A stretch of 64,000 bases of DNA, from NCBI GenBank assembly GCA_030867875.1, contig JAOWCC010001634.1, positions 53,726,021 through 53,790,020 of the forward strand, written 5' to 3'. The notes under the pieces are model-generated. The model was not told the DNA's origin, did no database searches, and saw only the letters and a program-made list of their open reading frames with translations. The translations under genes were made by a program, and so were the position numbers. This DNA is from Actinernus sp. WN-2022 (lineage: Eukaryota; Cnidaria; Anthozoa; Actiniaria; Actinernidae). Each line of letters begins with the position of its first letter. Position 1 is the stretch's first letter. Below, piece after piece: positions 42,862-53,084 of the stretch.

Positions 42862-43794
42862 TTAACGACACCAGGTCAATAACTGACCTAGATTGGTCAC
42901 ATATACCCTAGTGGGACTGTTGATTAGCTGGTCGAGACTATTTGCATTTGCAAATCTTTGTAACTTCTGTTTTAGCTGATATGCATGATCGGATTTCTTC
43001 GACGAATAATCAACGTTAAAATCTCCCATAATAATTATTTCTGATTCCGCTGGTATCTTTGTCAAAGAAAAATTAAGATGTTCGATGAGTGACTCGCAAC
43101 AAGAATCCGGCGGTCTATGGGTACAGCAGACAATTAGTTTCTTGCATTTTGGGCGATTGACTTCAATCCAACATGTTTCACGTTTGTCCGAATCAAGATC
43201 TAATCGGTGCTTGAAAGGAATATTGTCCCGTATGAAGACTGCAGTGCCACCACCGCGCTTGTTAATACGGTCGTGTCTTACTAAGTTATAGCCAGGTAAA
43301 GCGACTTCACAGTCAGTTATAGAGGAGTTGAGCCATGTCTCCGATATCGTAAAGATATCAAACGGTTTGTCCCGTATGAGAAGACGAATATCGTCCATCT
43401 TTGGTATCATGCTCCTTGTGTTAAGATGAGCTAGTTTGAAACCGCGAGCCTTCGGGAAATTAACAGCAGTGCCCCCACTTGAGATTGGTCCAGGGTTGGA
43501 TCCAAAACCGGTATCGCCGGCTAATATTAGCAGAAAAGCCAATAAAGTTACGTTTAGAATGTGTAGGCCAGTCTTGAGCTTATAACATGGCGGAATGCCA
43601 GTATCGTTCGACTTTCGCATCAATCCTTGTGAATTCCTGCCTAAATACTGCTTTACATCTACTTTTAGAGCAAGCACGATTGAATTGGCTCCATTAGTAG
43701 ATCCTGAGTGAGGTATTGGAGACTTAAGAAGTTGAAATAGAGATAGAAATAAAACTAAAGTGAGAGAGAGACGGGCATACATGCTTCCCGCCAT
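42862..43794 (-). pseudogene. LINE apurinic-type endonuclease
   Basis: 310 residues. The N-terminal 110 residues carry two hydrophobic stretches and a GFGSNPGPI motif common in this LINE group. Endonuclease motifs follow: KLAHLNTRSM, FTISETWLN (catalytic Glu), RHDRINKRGGGTAVFIRD, CTHRPPDS and IIIMGDFNVDY (Asp-x-Asn pair). The end of the domain is frameshifted near 42865. This enzyme nicks the target DNA to prime reverse transcription. Confidence 0.8.
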
Positions 43795-43800
43795 AACGCA

Positions 43801-44146
43801 CCTTTAATATATTCTTGTTTTCATGTTTTCGGCCCACCTTTCCCGGGGTCTTTAAACTTAATAATGTACAAGTGCTTACATAATCGTAACGAATTTATGA
43901 ATTCGCATTTACGAAAATTCTCGAAATTTCGAAAGGCTAATCGAAATTCGTTGAAACTTCAATTGACTTGGCTTGAAACTTCTTTGAACTTTCACGCAAA
44001 CTTTCGAACGTAAACAAAGAACGAAATTCATTGAATTTCGCTTGCATTACTTTCAGCAGAACTGTAGTATGCGCACTCGGATTGGCAGAAAGCCATATCT
44101 CTATAACCCTATAGAAACATAGAAGGTTGAGCAAACACTTGAGCTA
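43801..44146. other. Spacer between LINE and MITE, no gene recognised
   Basis: Local GAAATTC and TTCGAAA words recur near 43890-44045, so short foldbacks are possible. Nothing further supported. Confidence 0.3.
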
Positions 44147-44329
44147 GTAGAAAACATTATTTGCTGTGTTCCCACAGTTATAGAAACACATGTGGAAGAT
44201 TGGAAAAACTCTAAATAGCTGTGGAAACACTCACCCTTCGGGCTAGCATTTCCATTGCCATATCCTGTTCTCCCGAACTCCCACTTGTGTTTCTATAACT
44301 CGATGGAAAATGTTTTCTATTTCTTAAAA
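44147..44329. mobile_element. Foldback MITE related to the one at 16299
   Basis: AGTAGAAAACATT and AGTTATAGAAACACA at the left are inverted at 44285-44329 (ending ATGTTTTCTATTTCTT). The outer GAAATAGAAAACRTT word is shared with 16299-16443. Confidence 0.6.
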
Positions 44330-44679
44330 AATGCGATCTTACCATAAATGTTCATTTACTTTATTTTAAGCTTTCTTGCCCGTCCTATGTAGTAAAACTG
44401 TTGTATTCTAGATGAATTATAGAGCATTAATAATATCATATTAACGCCAACACAAGTAAGTCTTTACTGTATATTTTCAATGCTTTATTTGCAGAATTAA
44501 CCCATAATAATAATAACAATAATAATAATAATGCACCCGATATAGTTGGGGAGGGTCAGAAGTTTTGCAAATTGCTATATATCTATATCTAAATACAAAC
44601 ACCCAAATCTAATGCTGAGATAACAAATCTGAATCACAAGAATAAAACATGGTAGTATAATTATTTACTCTAAACTTAC

Positions 44680-44719
44680 CAATCAGGAGCACATTATTTA
44701 GTTGCTCAACTCCATCAAT
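44680..44719 (-). CDS. NSF: NSF exon: IDGVEQLNNVLLIG
   Basis: 40 nt, acceptor TTTGTTTG...ATAG pattern before 44719, donor GTAAGT after 44680. Codes for the strand leading to sensor 1. It leaves one base of the following Gly codon (phase 1), completed by the GC that opens the next exon. Confidence 0.85.
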
Positions 44720-44790
44720 CTATTTGTTGTACAGTGACAAAGATAACAGAAAAAGAAGATGTGATTGATATTCATGTTTGTATCAAAAAA

Positions 44791-45815
44791 GAAACTAACA
44801 TGTTGGTAACAATGTTCTACCATATCCTATTATCACCAACAGCTTCACTAAAAAGAAACTAACATGTTGGTAACAATGTTCTACCATATCCTATTATCAC
44901 CAACAGCTTCACTAAAAAGAAACTAACATGTTGGTAACAATGTTCTACCATATCCTATTATCATCAACAGCTTCACTAAAAAGAAACTAACATGTTGGTA
45001 ACAATGTTCTACCATATCCTATTATCACCAACAGCTTCACTAAAAAGAAACTAACATGTTGGTAACAATGTTCTACCATATCCTATTATCACCAACAGCT
45101 TCACTAAAAAGAAACTAACATGTTGGTAACAATGTTCTACCATATCCTATTATCATCAACAGCTTCACTAAAAAGAAACTAACATGTTGGTAACAATGTT
45201 CTACCATATCCTATTATCACCAACAGCTTCACTAAAAAGAAACTAACATGTTGGTAACAATGTTCTACCATATCCTATTATCACCAACAGCTTCACTAAA
45301 AAGAAACTAACATGTTGGTAACAATGTTCTACCATATCCTATTATCACCAACAGCTTCACTAAAAAGAAACTAACATGTTGGTAACAATGTTCTACCATA
45401 TCCTATTATCATCAACAGCTTCACTAAAAAGAAACTAACATGTTGGTAACAATGTTCTACCATATCCTATTATCATCAACAGCTTCACTAAAAAGAAACT
45501 AACATGTTGGTAACAATGTTCTACCATATCCTATTATCATCAACAGCTTCACTAAAAAGAAACTAACATGTTGGTAACAATGTTCTACCATATCCTATTA
45601 TCATCAACAGCTTCACTAAAAAGAAACTAACATGTTGGTAACAATGTTCTACCATATCCTATTATCACCAACAGCTTCACTAAAATGAAACTAACATGTT
45701 GGTAACAATGTTCTACCATATCCTATTATCACCAACAGCTTCACTAAAATGAAACTAACATGTTGGTAACAATGTTCTACCATATCCTATTATCACCAAC
45801 AGCTTCACTAAAATG
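44791..45815. repeat. 64-bp minisatellite, 16 copies, filling an NSF intron
   Basis: Unit opens GAAACTAACATGTTGGTAAC and ends CAACAGCTTCACTAAAAA. Copies are almost identical; one site alternates CACC/CATC, and the last three copies carry AAAAT for AAAAA. GTTGGT and ACCAAC (or ATCAAC) inside each unit can pair. The array occupies 1025 of the 1145 bp between NSF exons 44680-44719 and 45865-45915. Confidence 0.95.
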
Positions 45816-45864
45816 AAAAAGAAATTGACGAAGTTAAGAATATGATTATTAACACAATCGTTAC

Positions 45865-45915
45865 CTTTGCCAAAAGCTGGTTAACAACCGAATCTTGCAC
45901 TCCAGTGCCTCCAGT
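45865..45915 (-). CDS. NSF: NSF exon: TGVxDxVVNQLL segment
   Basis: 51 nt, 17 codons reading TGGTGVQDSVVNQLLAK, phase 0 on both sides. Acceptor CTTCGCAG, donor GTAACG. The VVNQLL helix follows Walker B in the D1 domain of NSF. The splice donor lies 50 bp from the end of the minisatellite that fills the next intron. Confidence 0.85.
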
Positions 45916-46495
45916 CTGCGAAGAGGACATTAAAAACACAGATATTATAAATTTATCACATACTTTATATGCTACATACGCTACATACACTATATACTAT
46001 ATGCTACATAAATTATTTAAAAAAATGTCAGTTATGATGGCTGACCAAGTCAAGGAATAATCTGCCTAACGAAATACAGCAAAGTGCTTATTTACCGATA
46101 AGAGGTTTTAAAAAGAGATTGGAAAGTATTACCCTCCTCAACTGATAAGAGTTACTAAATAAATGTAGCCTTGTTGTACATTTCTCGCATTAGATTATTC
46201 TATTTAGTTTTTAATAATATTTTACTTTAGATTGATATACATGAATTCACATATTAAAAATATTAATATGCTAATTATATTAGTTTGACACTTAGTGTAA
46301 TTTAGTCTTCTTATCATTCAATATCGGTGTTTGTATTTTAGATTAATAATAATTTAGCAGTTATTACACAGCTTTCATGGAAACCAGTGTGAAATTGTTG
46401 AAATTCTGTGTATAAACAATAAAGATTGTTTGATAATAACCATCAAAAATTGGTCAAACCATTATTATTCACCAGTAATATAATCAAATACTTAC

Positions 46496-46559
46496 ATTAT
46501 AGCTGTACCGTGACTTGCAGACAGCATCAAACTCGTCAAAAATGATGAGATGTAAAGCA
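46496..46559 (-). CDS. NSF: NSF exon: D1 Walker B
   Basis: 64 nt; acceptor after AAAACAG (46560), donor GTAAGT (from 46495 downward). Frame gives ALHLIIFDEFDAVCKSRYSYN. DE of Walker B is present; Phe replaces the usual Ile in DEID. The tail SRYSYN is one residue longer than the usual NSF sequence at this point and lacks the common Gly-Ser, which is the only odd stretch in the five exons. Enters with phase 2 and ends in phase 0. Confidence 0.8.
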
Positions 46560-48681
46560 CTGTTTTCACCAAACTATAGAGGCACATCAAAATGGCTGTT
46601 AACAATTGTTTACATACATGGACATGTAGTTTAAGAGGGGCAGCATTGTTTCATTATTAAAGACACTGACTACAAGTCATTTGTACATCAATATGGGTTA
46701 CACCTTAAACAAAGCAAATATTTTGAGAATTTCACACATCAAATCCTAAAATAAAAATAAAGATATAAAAGTGGTGGCCTTTTCATTTTCTGTCTGCCCT
46801 CTACAATGATAACAAATGCAAAAACAGCAGGATGAGGGGTTGAATCACAGCTGGTGTGACTGAAAATGTTTATGAAATAAAGTGTGTTAAACATTTAACG
46901 ATCAGGTTAAAGACTGATCTTGTTAGTACAGTTGCTCCTAGGGAACAAGAAAAATCCTATTTCAGGCTTAATGTAAAACATAAAACATAAAGGAAAGCCG
47001 AAAAACCTAGCATAAAACCCTTGGAGCAAGTCAACTCAAATATTGTGGCACAGAGCAGAGATCGAGCCAGGGCCACCCCAGCTCCCAAAAACGATTACTG
47101 TTTACATGCATGTACATGGCTTTGCCATTACATACAGACAGTTCTGTATGTATTCTGTATAACACTTTTACTACTTCCTTACTTTTCCGTGTTTGTGTCC
47201 GTAGTGTATTACAATTGCTTTACTTATTTGTTATACATTATTATTGAACATTTATACATGTACTTTCTATTTATCTCTTCTTAATGTTCAAAATCCAAGC
47301 ATGTGATTGTGATTGTGATTGGCTAATGAGCGTGCATTATTGGTGACCACAGCACTCGACCCAGACCCTCTCTTACCTAGGGAAAGGGAGACCTGATACA
47401 GTGACTGAGTGAGCATTCGCTTAGTTACGTGTTTGGACGGCTTGCAAATCCTCATTACAATCGCCTGTTTAACAGTGAAAATGTAGACAATTACTAGAAA
47501 GGTAACGGAAGGATTGAACTCTGTTTCCTGTGTGACAGAAGATATGTTTTGAGGCCAACATTTGCATAATCGCTCGTTGGAAATGGCTGATTTGCGAGTG
47601 CTGGAAGTACAACTCAACATGTGTCCGAGTGAATAAATGTTTCTACTACACTCTAGCAGTCTTACTGAAGTAATGCGTTTTATTTCTGAGACCTTGCTCT
47701 GTCAATAAGAGGAGAACATTAAGCGAGAATTCAGTGGATGGTTCGAAAACCCAGGATTTTTGATTTGGAAAATGTTTGCATCGGAGCCGAGCACATGGTC
47801 ATGGGATGAAGCTGGTTTCAAGTCAAGATTTCACTTCACTGCCCCACTGGAATCTGCAGGTTGGTTATTTACGAATGAAAGAAACTATTAAAGAAAGTAA
47901 ACTATCTAGGAGTTAAGCCAGCTAAATAATTGATATTTGAATACATGGCTCCAAGAGAAACGCTTTCGAGTTAAATGTACAATAATACTATTCGCCTCGC
48001 ATTATATTTTGAGGCAAACATTTGCATAATCGTTCGTTAGAAATGGCTGATTTGCAAGCGCTGAAAGTACAACAAGTTAACATGTGTCCGAGAAAACAAA
48101 AGCTTCTACAACACTCTAGTAGTCTTACTGAAGAAATGGATTTTATTTCAGAGACCTTACTCTGTCACTAAGAGGAGACAATGAAGTGACAATTCAGTGG
48201 ATGGTTCTAAAACCTAGCATTTCTTTATTTGGAAAATGTTTGCACCAGAACCGAGCACACGGAGGCCGGTTTCAAGATTTCAATTCACTGGAATCTGCAG
48301 GTTAGTTATTTTCGAATGAAAGAAACTATTAAAGAAAGTAGACTATCTAGGAGTTAAGCCGGCTAAATACTTGATATTTGAATACATGGCTCCAAGAGAA
48401 ACGTTTTTAAATGTACAATGTACAAATTATACTCGCAAGGCGTCAACTAAACTGACCGAACGCCAAAGTAAAATGTTCTTTGCAAAGTTATCTACTTAGT
48501 TGGATATTGAAAGTCCTGTTTTTATTCATTGTCTATTGAAATGACATTTCTTTGTGGAGATATTTACCGTAAAATGATTTAATTCATGCGAAATATTTGA
48601 CTTCTTTATGAAATTGTTATTGACCTCTATGGTATTACAATTAAAATTCACTGCTGACAGTGCACTCAGTTTGAATACTAA
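46560..48681. other. Upstream of the first visible NSF exon; direct repeat, no gene recognised
   Basis: A block of about 400 bp is duplicated: 47540-47960 and 48010-48410 share ATTTGCATAATCGYTCGTT, ACTCTAGYAGTCTTACTGAAG, GAGACCTTRCTCTGTCA and CATGGCTCCAAGAGAAACG. I looked for the Walker A exon of NSF here and did not find it. Confidence 0.5.
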
Positions 48682-48880
48682 AAGGGTTAGAGACTTTATG
48701 TTTGTGCTTTATCGGCAAAATACAGTCACTTGCTGACTGTACGATGAACTCAAAATGTCTTCATACTGCATTCGGCCTTCGGCCTCGTGCAGTATTCATT
48801 ATTTTTCGTTCATCGTACAGTCAGCGTGTGCCTGTATTTGTCGATAAAGCACTCACAAGCAGTCTTACTTAATAACCCTT
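48682..48880. mobile_element. 199-bp foldback element
   Basis: Outer ends AAGGGTTA and TAACCCTT; inner arms GTGCTTTATCG/ACAAATACAG, TGACTGTACGATGAAC pair over about 60 bp, with a CGGCCTTCGGCC hairpin in the loop. No coding. Confidence 0.7.
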
Positions 48881-49022
48881 ACATCGAATAGCTTTTGCTA
48901 CCTGCAGGTGGGCATTTACAAATATTGGAGAAAGAAGTTCTCGATATTTCCTTAATTTGGAAAAGCAAAATTATAATAAAAAACATATCCAAATCTTTGA
49001 ATTGGTAACAATGAAGTCATTA
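48881..49022. other. Short spacer before the IS630/Tc1-like element
   Basis: No feature other than the TA target at 49021-49022. Confidence 0.3.
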
Positions 49023-49458
49023 CACCTTTTGCTGTTCATTACGAGAAAATACGCATTCATTTGCGTGAAATGGCGACCAATAGTGCTAAGATACATTTAT
49101 TAGCGCCAAAAAACGAACATTTGCGCGTAACTCAGATTCAATAACGATTTTTGCATTTTAATCAACATTCAATTACATTTTTGGACATTCTTTTGCGTCA
49201 TTCGGCTACAAAAGAGAAAAGTATACTTTCATTTGCGCTAATTTAAAAGTCATTAATACCATCTTGAAAGTCAATTGAGACAATCAACAAACATTAAAGT
49301 GCATATAACATTTATTAACATTTTTATCACACCGTTTGAAATTCAATAGCATTTCTGGACCGCGTTAGTGCGGATAAGACAAATATTAACGCGCTTGTAC
49401 AAACAATTGAACGATCTTTACATTCAATATACAAAAATCTATTTTCAATTGAACAGTG
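49023..49458 (+). repeat. Left inverted repeat arm of the IS630/Tc1-like element
   Basis: Pairs with 52635-53067. Characterised by many TTTGCG words (CATTTGCGTGAAATGG, TTTGCGCGTAAC, TTTTGCGTCATTC, ATTTGCGCTAAT) spaced by about 30-60 bp; these could be internal transposase binding sites. Confidence 0.85.
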
Positions 49459-49459
49459 T

Positions 49460-51447
49460 CTATTTTGCCTGATTTTTGCATTGTCAGTGTGATGTAAGAT
49501 TTGGCATGCACTCCAGAGAGGTTATCAAAGAGGAGATTGATCAGACTAACGTTGATCCTCCTATTGTGGAATTCATATTACCTCAAGTGAAGTTGGAATC
49601 CTTCTCTTCACTGTCTGAAGAGGAGGTGCGGAATATCATCATGACGTCCACCAATGCCTCCTGTCAATTAGACCCAATACCTACTTGGTTACTAAAGACC
49701 TGTTGTGACGTGCTGGCTCCCATTATTACTCATATGATTAACTTGTCTTTTGAAGAAGGGCAAGTACCTGACAACTGGAAATCTGCGCTCGTACTGCCTC
49801 TTCTTAAAAAACTTGGCCTGGATCTGATATGTAAGAACTTTAGGCCAGTAAGTAACCTTCCCTTTGTTGCTAAATCTGTTGAGAAAGCGGCGATTTTACA
49901 GCTGCTTACCCACTGTACTGCCAATGCCCCACTGCCTGATAACCAGTCTTCTTATCGCCAGTTCCATTCTACAGAAACAGCTCTCCTTAAAGTACAAAAT
50001 GATATTCTCACTAGTATGGATAACCAAGAGGTTACGTTGCTCGTTCTGCTTGACCTTAGTGCCGCCTTCTACACGATCGATCACAGTGTCCTGGTGAACA
50101 TCCTTGAGAAGGACTTTGGTGTAATTGGTAATGCGCAGAAGTGGATTAAGTCCTTTCTCTCTAGGAGAAAGCAGCGAGTAGTTATTGATCAGTGCAAGTC
50201 CTCTGCCTTTGACCTGTTATCTGGAGTTCCTCAAGGCAGCTGCTTGGGTCCCATATTATTCCTGTTTTACGCGTCAGGGTTGTTCAGAGTTGTATCCAAG
50301 CACCTTCCTTCCGTTCACGGCTACGCTGACGATACTCAATTGTATCTGTCGTTCAAACCCCATCCTACTGCTTCAACGGCTCAGGATACCGCCGTGAAGG
50401 CCATGGAGGACTGTGTCAATAATGTCCGAGCATGGATGGTCCACCACCGTCTTCTTATTAATGACAGTAAGACAGAGTTCATCATCATCGGCTCTCGTCA
50501 TCAGCTGTCCAAGTTGTCTATTGATGAGCTAAGGGTTGGAGAAGTGAACGTGTCTCCGGTGAATACCGTACGCAACCTTGGTGCTTGGTTCGACGAGCAC
50601 ATGTCCATGAAAACGCATGTTGGTAAGGTTTGCAGCAAGGCCTTCCGTAGCTTGTATCACATCAGACAGATAAGAAAGTACTTATCAGAGGACTCCACGA
50701 AAATCTTGGTGCACGCATTTGTGACATCCCACATCGATTACTGCAATTCTCTATTGTATGGGATTCCAAAATACCAATCTGACCGTCTACAGAAAGTGCT
50801 TAATGCGGCAGCTCGAGTCGTTTGTCTTGTACCTAAATTTGTTCACATTACTCCAACACTGATGAAACTCCACTGGTTATCTGTAAGAGAACGTGTGACT
50901 TTCAAGATCCTTTTGATTGTTTACAAGGCTCTTCATGGGCTAGCTCCACAATACATCTGTGAACTCTTAAATCGAAAAAAAGATGATCGCTACGCGCTGA
51001 GATCCGCCAAGCAGGATCTCCTTGCTGTACCTACGACACACCGGAAGACGTTTGGTGATCGTGCTTTTGCTAGGGCCGGCCCCATCCTATGGAACTCCCT
51101 CCCACAGCAGATCCGCAGCGCATCTAGTATAGACTGTTTTAAAAGTCGCCTTAAGACATACTTGTTCAAGAATGCTTATATTACATAGTGTCGCATTCAT
51201 AGCTGCTTTAACTATTGGTCGTTTTTAATTTTATTTATACATTCTTACAAGTTTTACTTTCTGCATAGTATTAGTATAGTAATTTATTACTTTATTTTAG
51301 AATTTTGTTAGTAGTTTATAGTTATTTTATTATAGTATTTACCATTAGTATTTTTTAGTATTGATATATATATATTAACGATTTTAACAGCGCTTTAGAA
51401 TATTTATAGTTTTAGCGCTATATAAATACTATAATTATTATTATTAT
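49460..51447 (+). mobile_element. L2-type LINE, 5'-truncated, nested in the transposon
   Basis: One open frame (49476-51188) begins near the RT N-terminal extension and runs to the C-terminus; the 3' tail has TAGCGCTATATAAATACT followed by ATTATTATTATT at about 51410-51447. The endonuclease is missing. ATGTAA occurs near each end (49493 and 51450), a possible short target duplication. Confidence 0.8.
49476..51188 (+). pseudogene. L2-type LINE reverse transcriptase, long intact frame (5'-truncated)
   Basis: 570 codons without a stop. Blocks: ASCQLDPIPTWLLK, VLPLLKKLGLD, NFRPVSNLPFVAKSVEKA (motif 1), LLVLLDLSAAFYTIDHSVL (motif A; the Asp in LLDLS is present but the next conserved Asp, AFD, is Tyr), LSGVPQGSCLGPILFLFY (motif B), VHGYADDTQLYLSF (motif C, YADD), TVRNLGAWFDEHMSM, LVHAFVTSHIDYCNSLLYGI, AGPILWNSLPQQIRSA. 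Best preserved RT of the window; the missing endonuclease means it could only act in a longer parent copy. Confidence 0.88.
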
Positions 51448-51539
51448 GTTATGTAACCTCTGTCATACAGAACGGTAAAAGCATCAGAAAATTTCGTCCA
51501 GTTCATTCGGTTCGTGAACGTGTTCAGACCTCTGGCAAA

Positions 51540-52598
51540 ATGCCACGAAGAAATCGAATACCACTCGAACAGAGAGAGGGAATCGTTAGAGCATTTGAGA
51601 ACGAGGAGGAAGACTATCTTTTAGTCGCAGACACGCTCGGAGTGAATCGATCAACGGCAAGAGGCATCGTGGCGCGCTACATCAGAGAAGGCAGGATCCA
51701 TGAGAGACCGAGAGGTGGGAGAAACAACGTACGCGTGGATGATGTGATGAGAGATTGCCTAGAGCAAATCATCAACGAAAACTGTCTACTCACCTTTGGT
51801 CAGATAAACCGTGAACTGAGGAGACGGCTACCAGCCAAACCCGAGATCCATGACCGCACCATAGCAAGGACATTAGACGGCATGCTGTTTCGTGTAAAAC
51901 TGGCAAGGCCCCTCCCTGCTGACAGAAACAGGCCTGATGTGCTGCAGAAGCGAGTCGAATACGCGAACTGGTTTATGAACCATGCCATAGTGCGCCACTG
52001 TGTGTTCGTAGACGAATGCGGGTATAATATCTGGACGGCCAGAAGTCACGGTAGAGCGCGGCTGGGAGAGAGGGCGTACCGCCAAGTGTGCGGCCAGCGA
52101 GGACGAAACCTGACTGTGACCATGGCAATGTCGCCTATCAATGGACTTGTTTTCCTCAGCAGCTGTCGATGGAATGAATGCTGCGCGTTTCGATGACTTC
52201 AGACACAGACGCGGCAAAGTCTGGATCCCGACGAGTCAGTGATCTTTGTGTATGACGGAGCACCGGCCAACCGAAACCCGGCCATTCCCGCCCCAAACAC
52301 AGAGCTTAAAATGCTTCCCCCCTATAGTTATTTTCTAAACATCGTGGAGCAGGCAATAAGCTGTCTGAAAGCAGCAATCAAGGCCGACATCTCACGTCCA
52401 GAAATTCAAAGACGTATGGATAACAGAGCTGAAGCCAGAGCCCGAGGAATCCCACTGGGAGAGTTTCGAACACAACTACTGCTTGAAGCTCTGAACAGAA
52501 ACATCGACACTGTGACCGCAGCTAAAAGCGCGCAATGGTACCGCTTCATGCAGACCTATCTGCCAAGATGTTTGAATAGAGAGATTATTGAAGGGTAA
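51540..52598 (+). pseudogene. IS630/Tc1-like DDE transposase with two frameshifts
   Basis: Starts at ATG 51540 (MPRRNRIPLEQREGIVRAFE). Residues 1-60 form a paired-type helix-turn-helix (YLLVADTLGVNRSTARGIVA), followed by a second DNA-binding helix bundle (LTFGQINRELRRRL). First catalytic Asp in VFVDECGYNIW (about residue 160). The frame is lost near 52160 (SSCRWNE where AAVDGMNAARFDDF is in the next frame) and again before 52239. The third part has IFVYDGAPAN (second Asp) and LPPYSYFLNIVEQAIS (catalytic Glu). All three catalytic acids are still in the DNA but in separate frames. Confidence 0.85.
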
Positions 52599-52634
52599 AC
52601 TGAACTTCAGAACGAAATAATTCTATAAATTGTA

Positions 52635-53067
52635 CTGTTCAATTGAAAATAGATTTTTGTATATTGAATGTAAAGAACGTTCAATTTTTGTACAAGCGCG
52701 TTAATATTTGTCTTATCTGCACTAACGCGGTCCAGAAATGCTATTGAATTTCAAACGGTGTGATAAAAATGTTAATAAATGTTATATGCACTTTAATGTT
52801 TGTTGATTGTCTCAATTGACTTTCAAGATGGTATTAATGACTTTTAAATTAGCGCAAATGAAAGTATACTTTTCTCTTTTGTAGCCGAATGACGCAAAAG
52901 AATGTCCAAAAATGTAATTGAATGTTGATTAAAATGCAAAAATCGTTATTGAATCTGAGTTACGCGCAAATGTTCGTTTTTTGGCGCTAATAAATGTATC
53001 TTAGTACTATTGGTCGCCATTTCACGCAAATGAATGCGTATTTTCTCGTAATGAACAGCGAAAGGTG
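52635..53067 (-). repeat. Right inverted repeat arm of the IS630/Tc1-like element
   Basis: Inverse of 49023-49458 with a few substitutions and single-base indels, ending GGTG before TA at 53068-53069. Confidence 0.85.
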
Positions 53068-53084
53068 TACTACATGAAAAGGAT

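Larger units (their letters stand above)
40170..43800 (-). mobile_element. Nearly full-length LINE (EN and RT) split by a SINE
   Basis: On the minus strand: endonuclease protein from 43794, linker 42781-42425, RT fingers 42255-41626, then a tRNA-derived SINE (41297-41543), then the RT palm end and thumb 41163-40507, and a TTA-type tail at about 40170-40190. Frameshifts break the reading frame at about 42860, 42424, 42260 and 41640. The order endonuclease then RT without RNase H fits CR1-group LINEs. Confidence 0.85.
13059..46559 (-). other. NSF: NSF gene segment: D1 AAA+ domain, five exons with transposon-filled introns
   Basis: Five coding exons on the minus strand join in frame and spell a contiguous piece of the NSF D1 ATPase: Walker B (LIIFDEFDAVCK), then TGVQDSVVNQLLAK, then IDGVEQLNNVLLIG, then [19 protein letters not shown], then [10 protein letters not shown]...[15 protein letters not shown] is the hexameric cytosolic ATPase that unfolds SNARE complexes after membrane fusion. 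All five exons have GT donors and AG acceptors. Walker A lies on upstream exons I could not find, and the D2 half lies beyond 13059. The introns measure 580 bp, 1145 bp, 16.7 kb and 14.7 kb. Assignment rests on remembered conservation of the NSF D1 sequence. Confidence 0.85.
49023..53067. mobile_element. IS630/Tc1-like transposon with about 430-bp inverted repeats and a nested LINE
   Basis: The element begins CACCTTTTGCTGTTCATTAC and ends with the inverse, flanked by TA on both sides, as for Tc1/mariner/IS630. Arms 49023-49458 and 52635-53067 are nearly identical. Inside lie an L2-type LINE (49460-51447) and the element's own transposase (51540-52598), both on the plus strand. The arms are very similar, so the element is young or under conversion, yet its transposase is frameshifted. 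Confidence 0.85.

Noticed and set aside
44791..45815. CRISPR-like array because of 16 equal repeats
   Set aside because: There are no spacers; the whole 64-bp unit is repeated. The sequence is eukaryotic and intronic.
45842..46060. Plus-strand 72-residue frame next to the minisatellite
   Set aside because: It is the antisense of an NSF exon (45865-45915) plus intron sequence.
46570..49020. Upstream NSF exon with Walker A or the LFADAEEEQRR-like segment
   Set aside because: I scanned the minus strand for the expected words by eye and found none.
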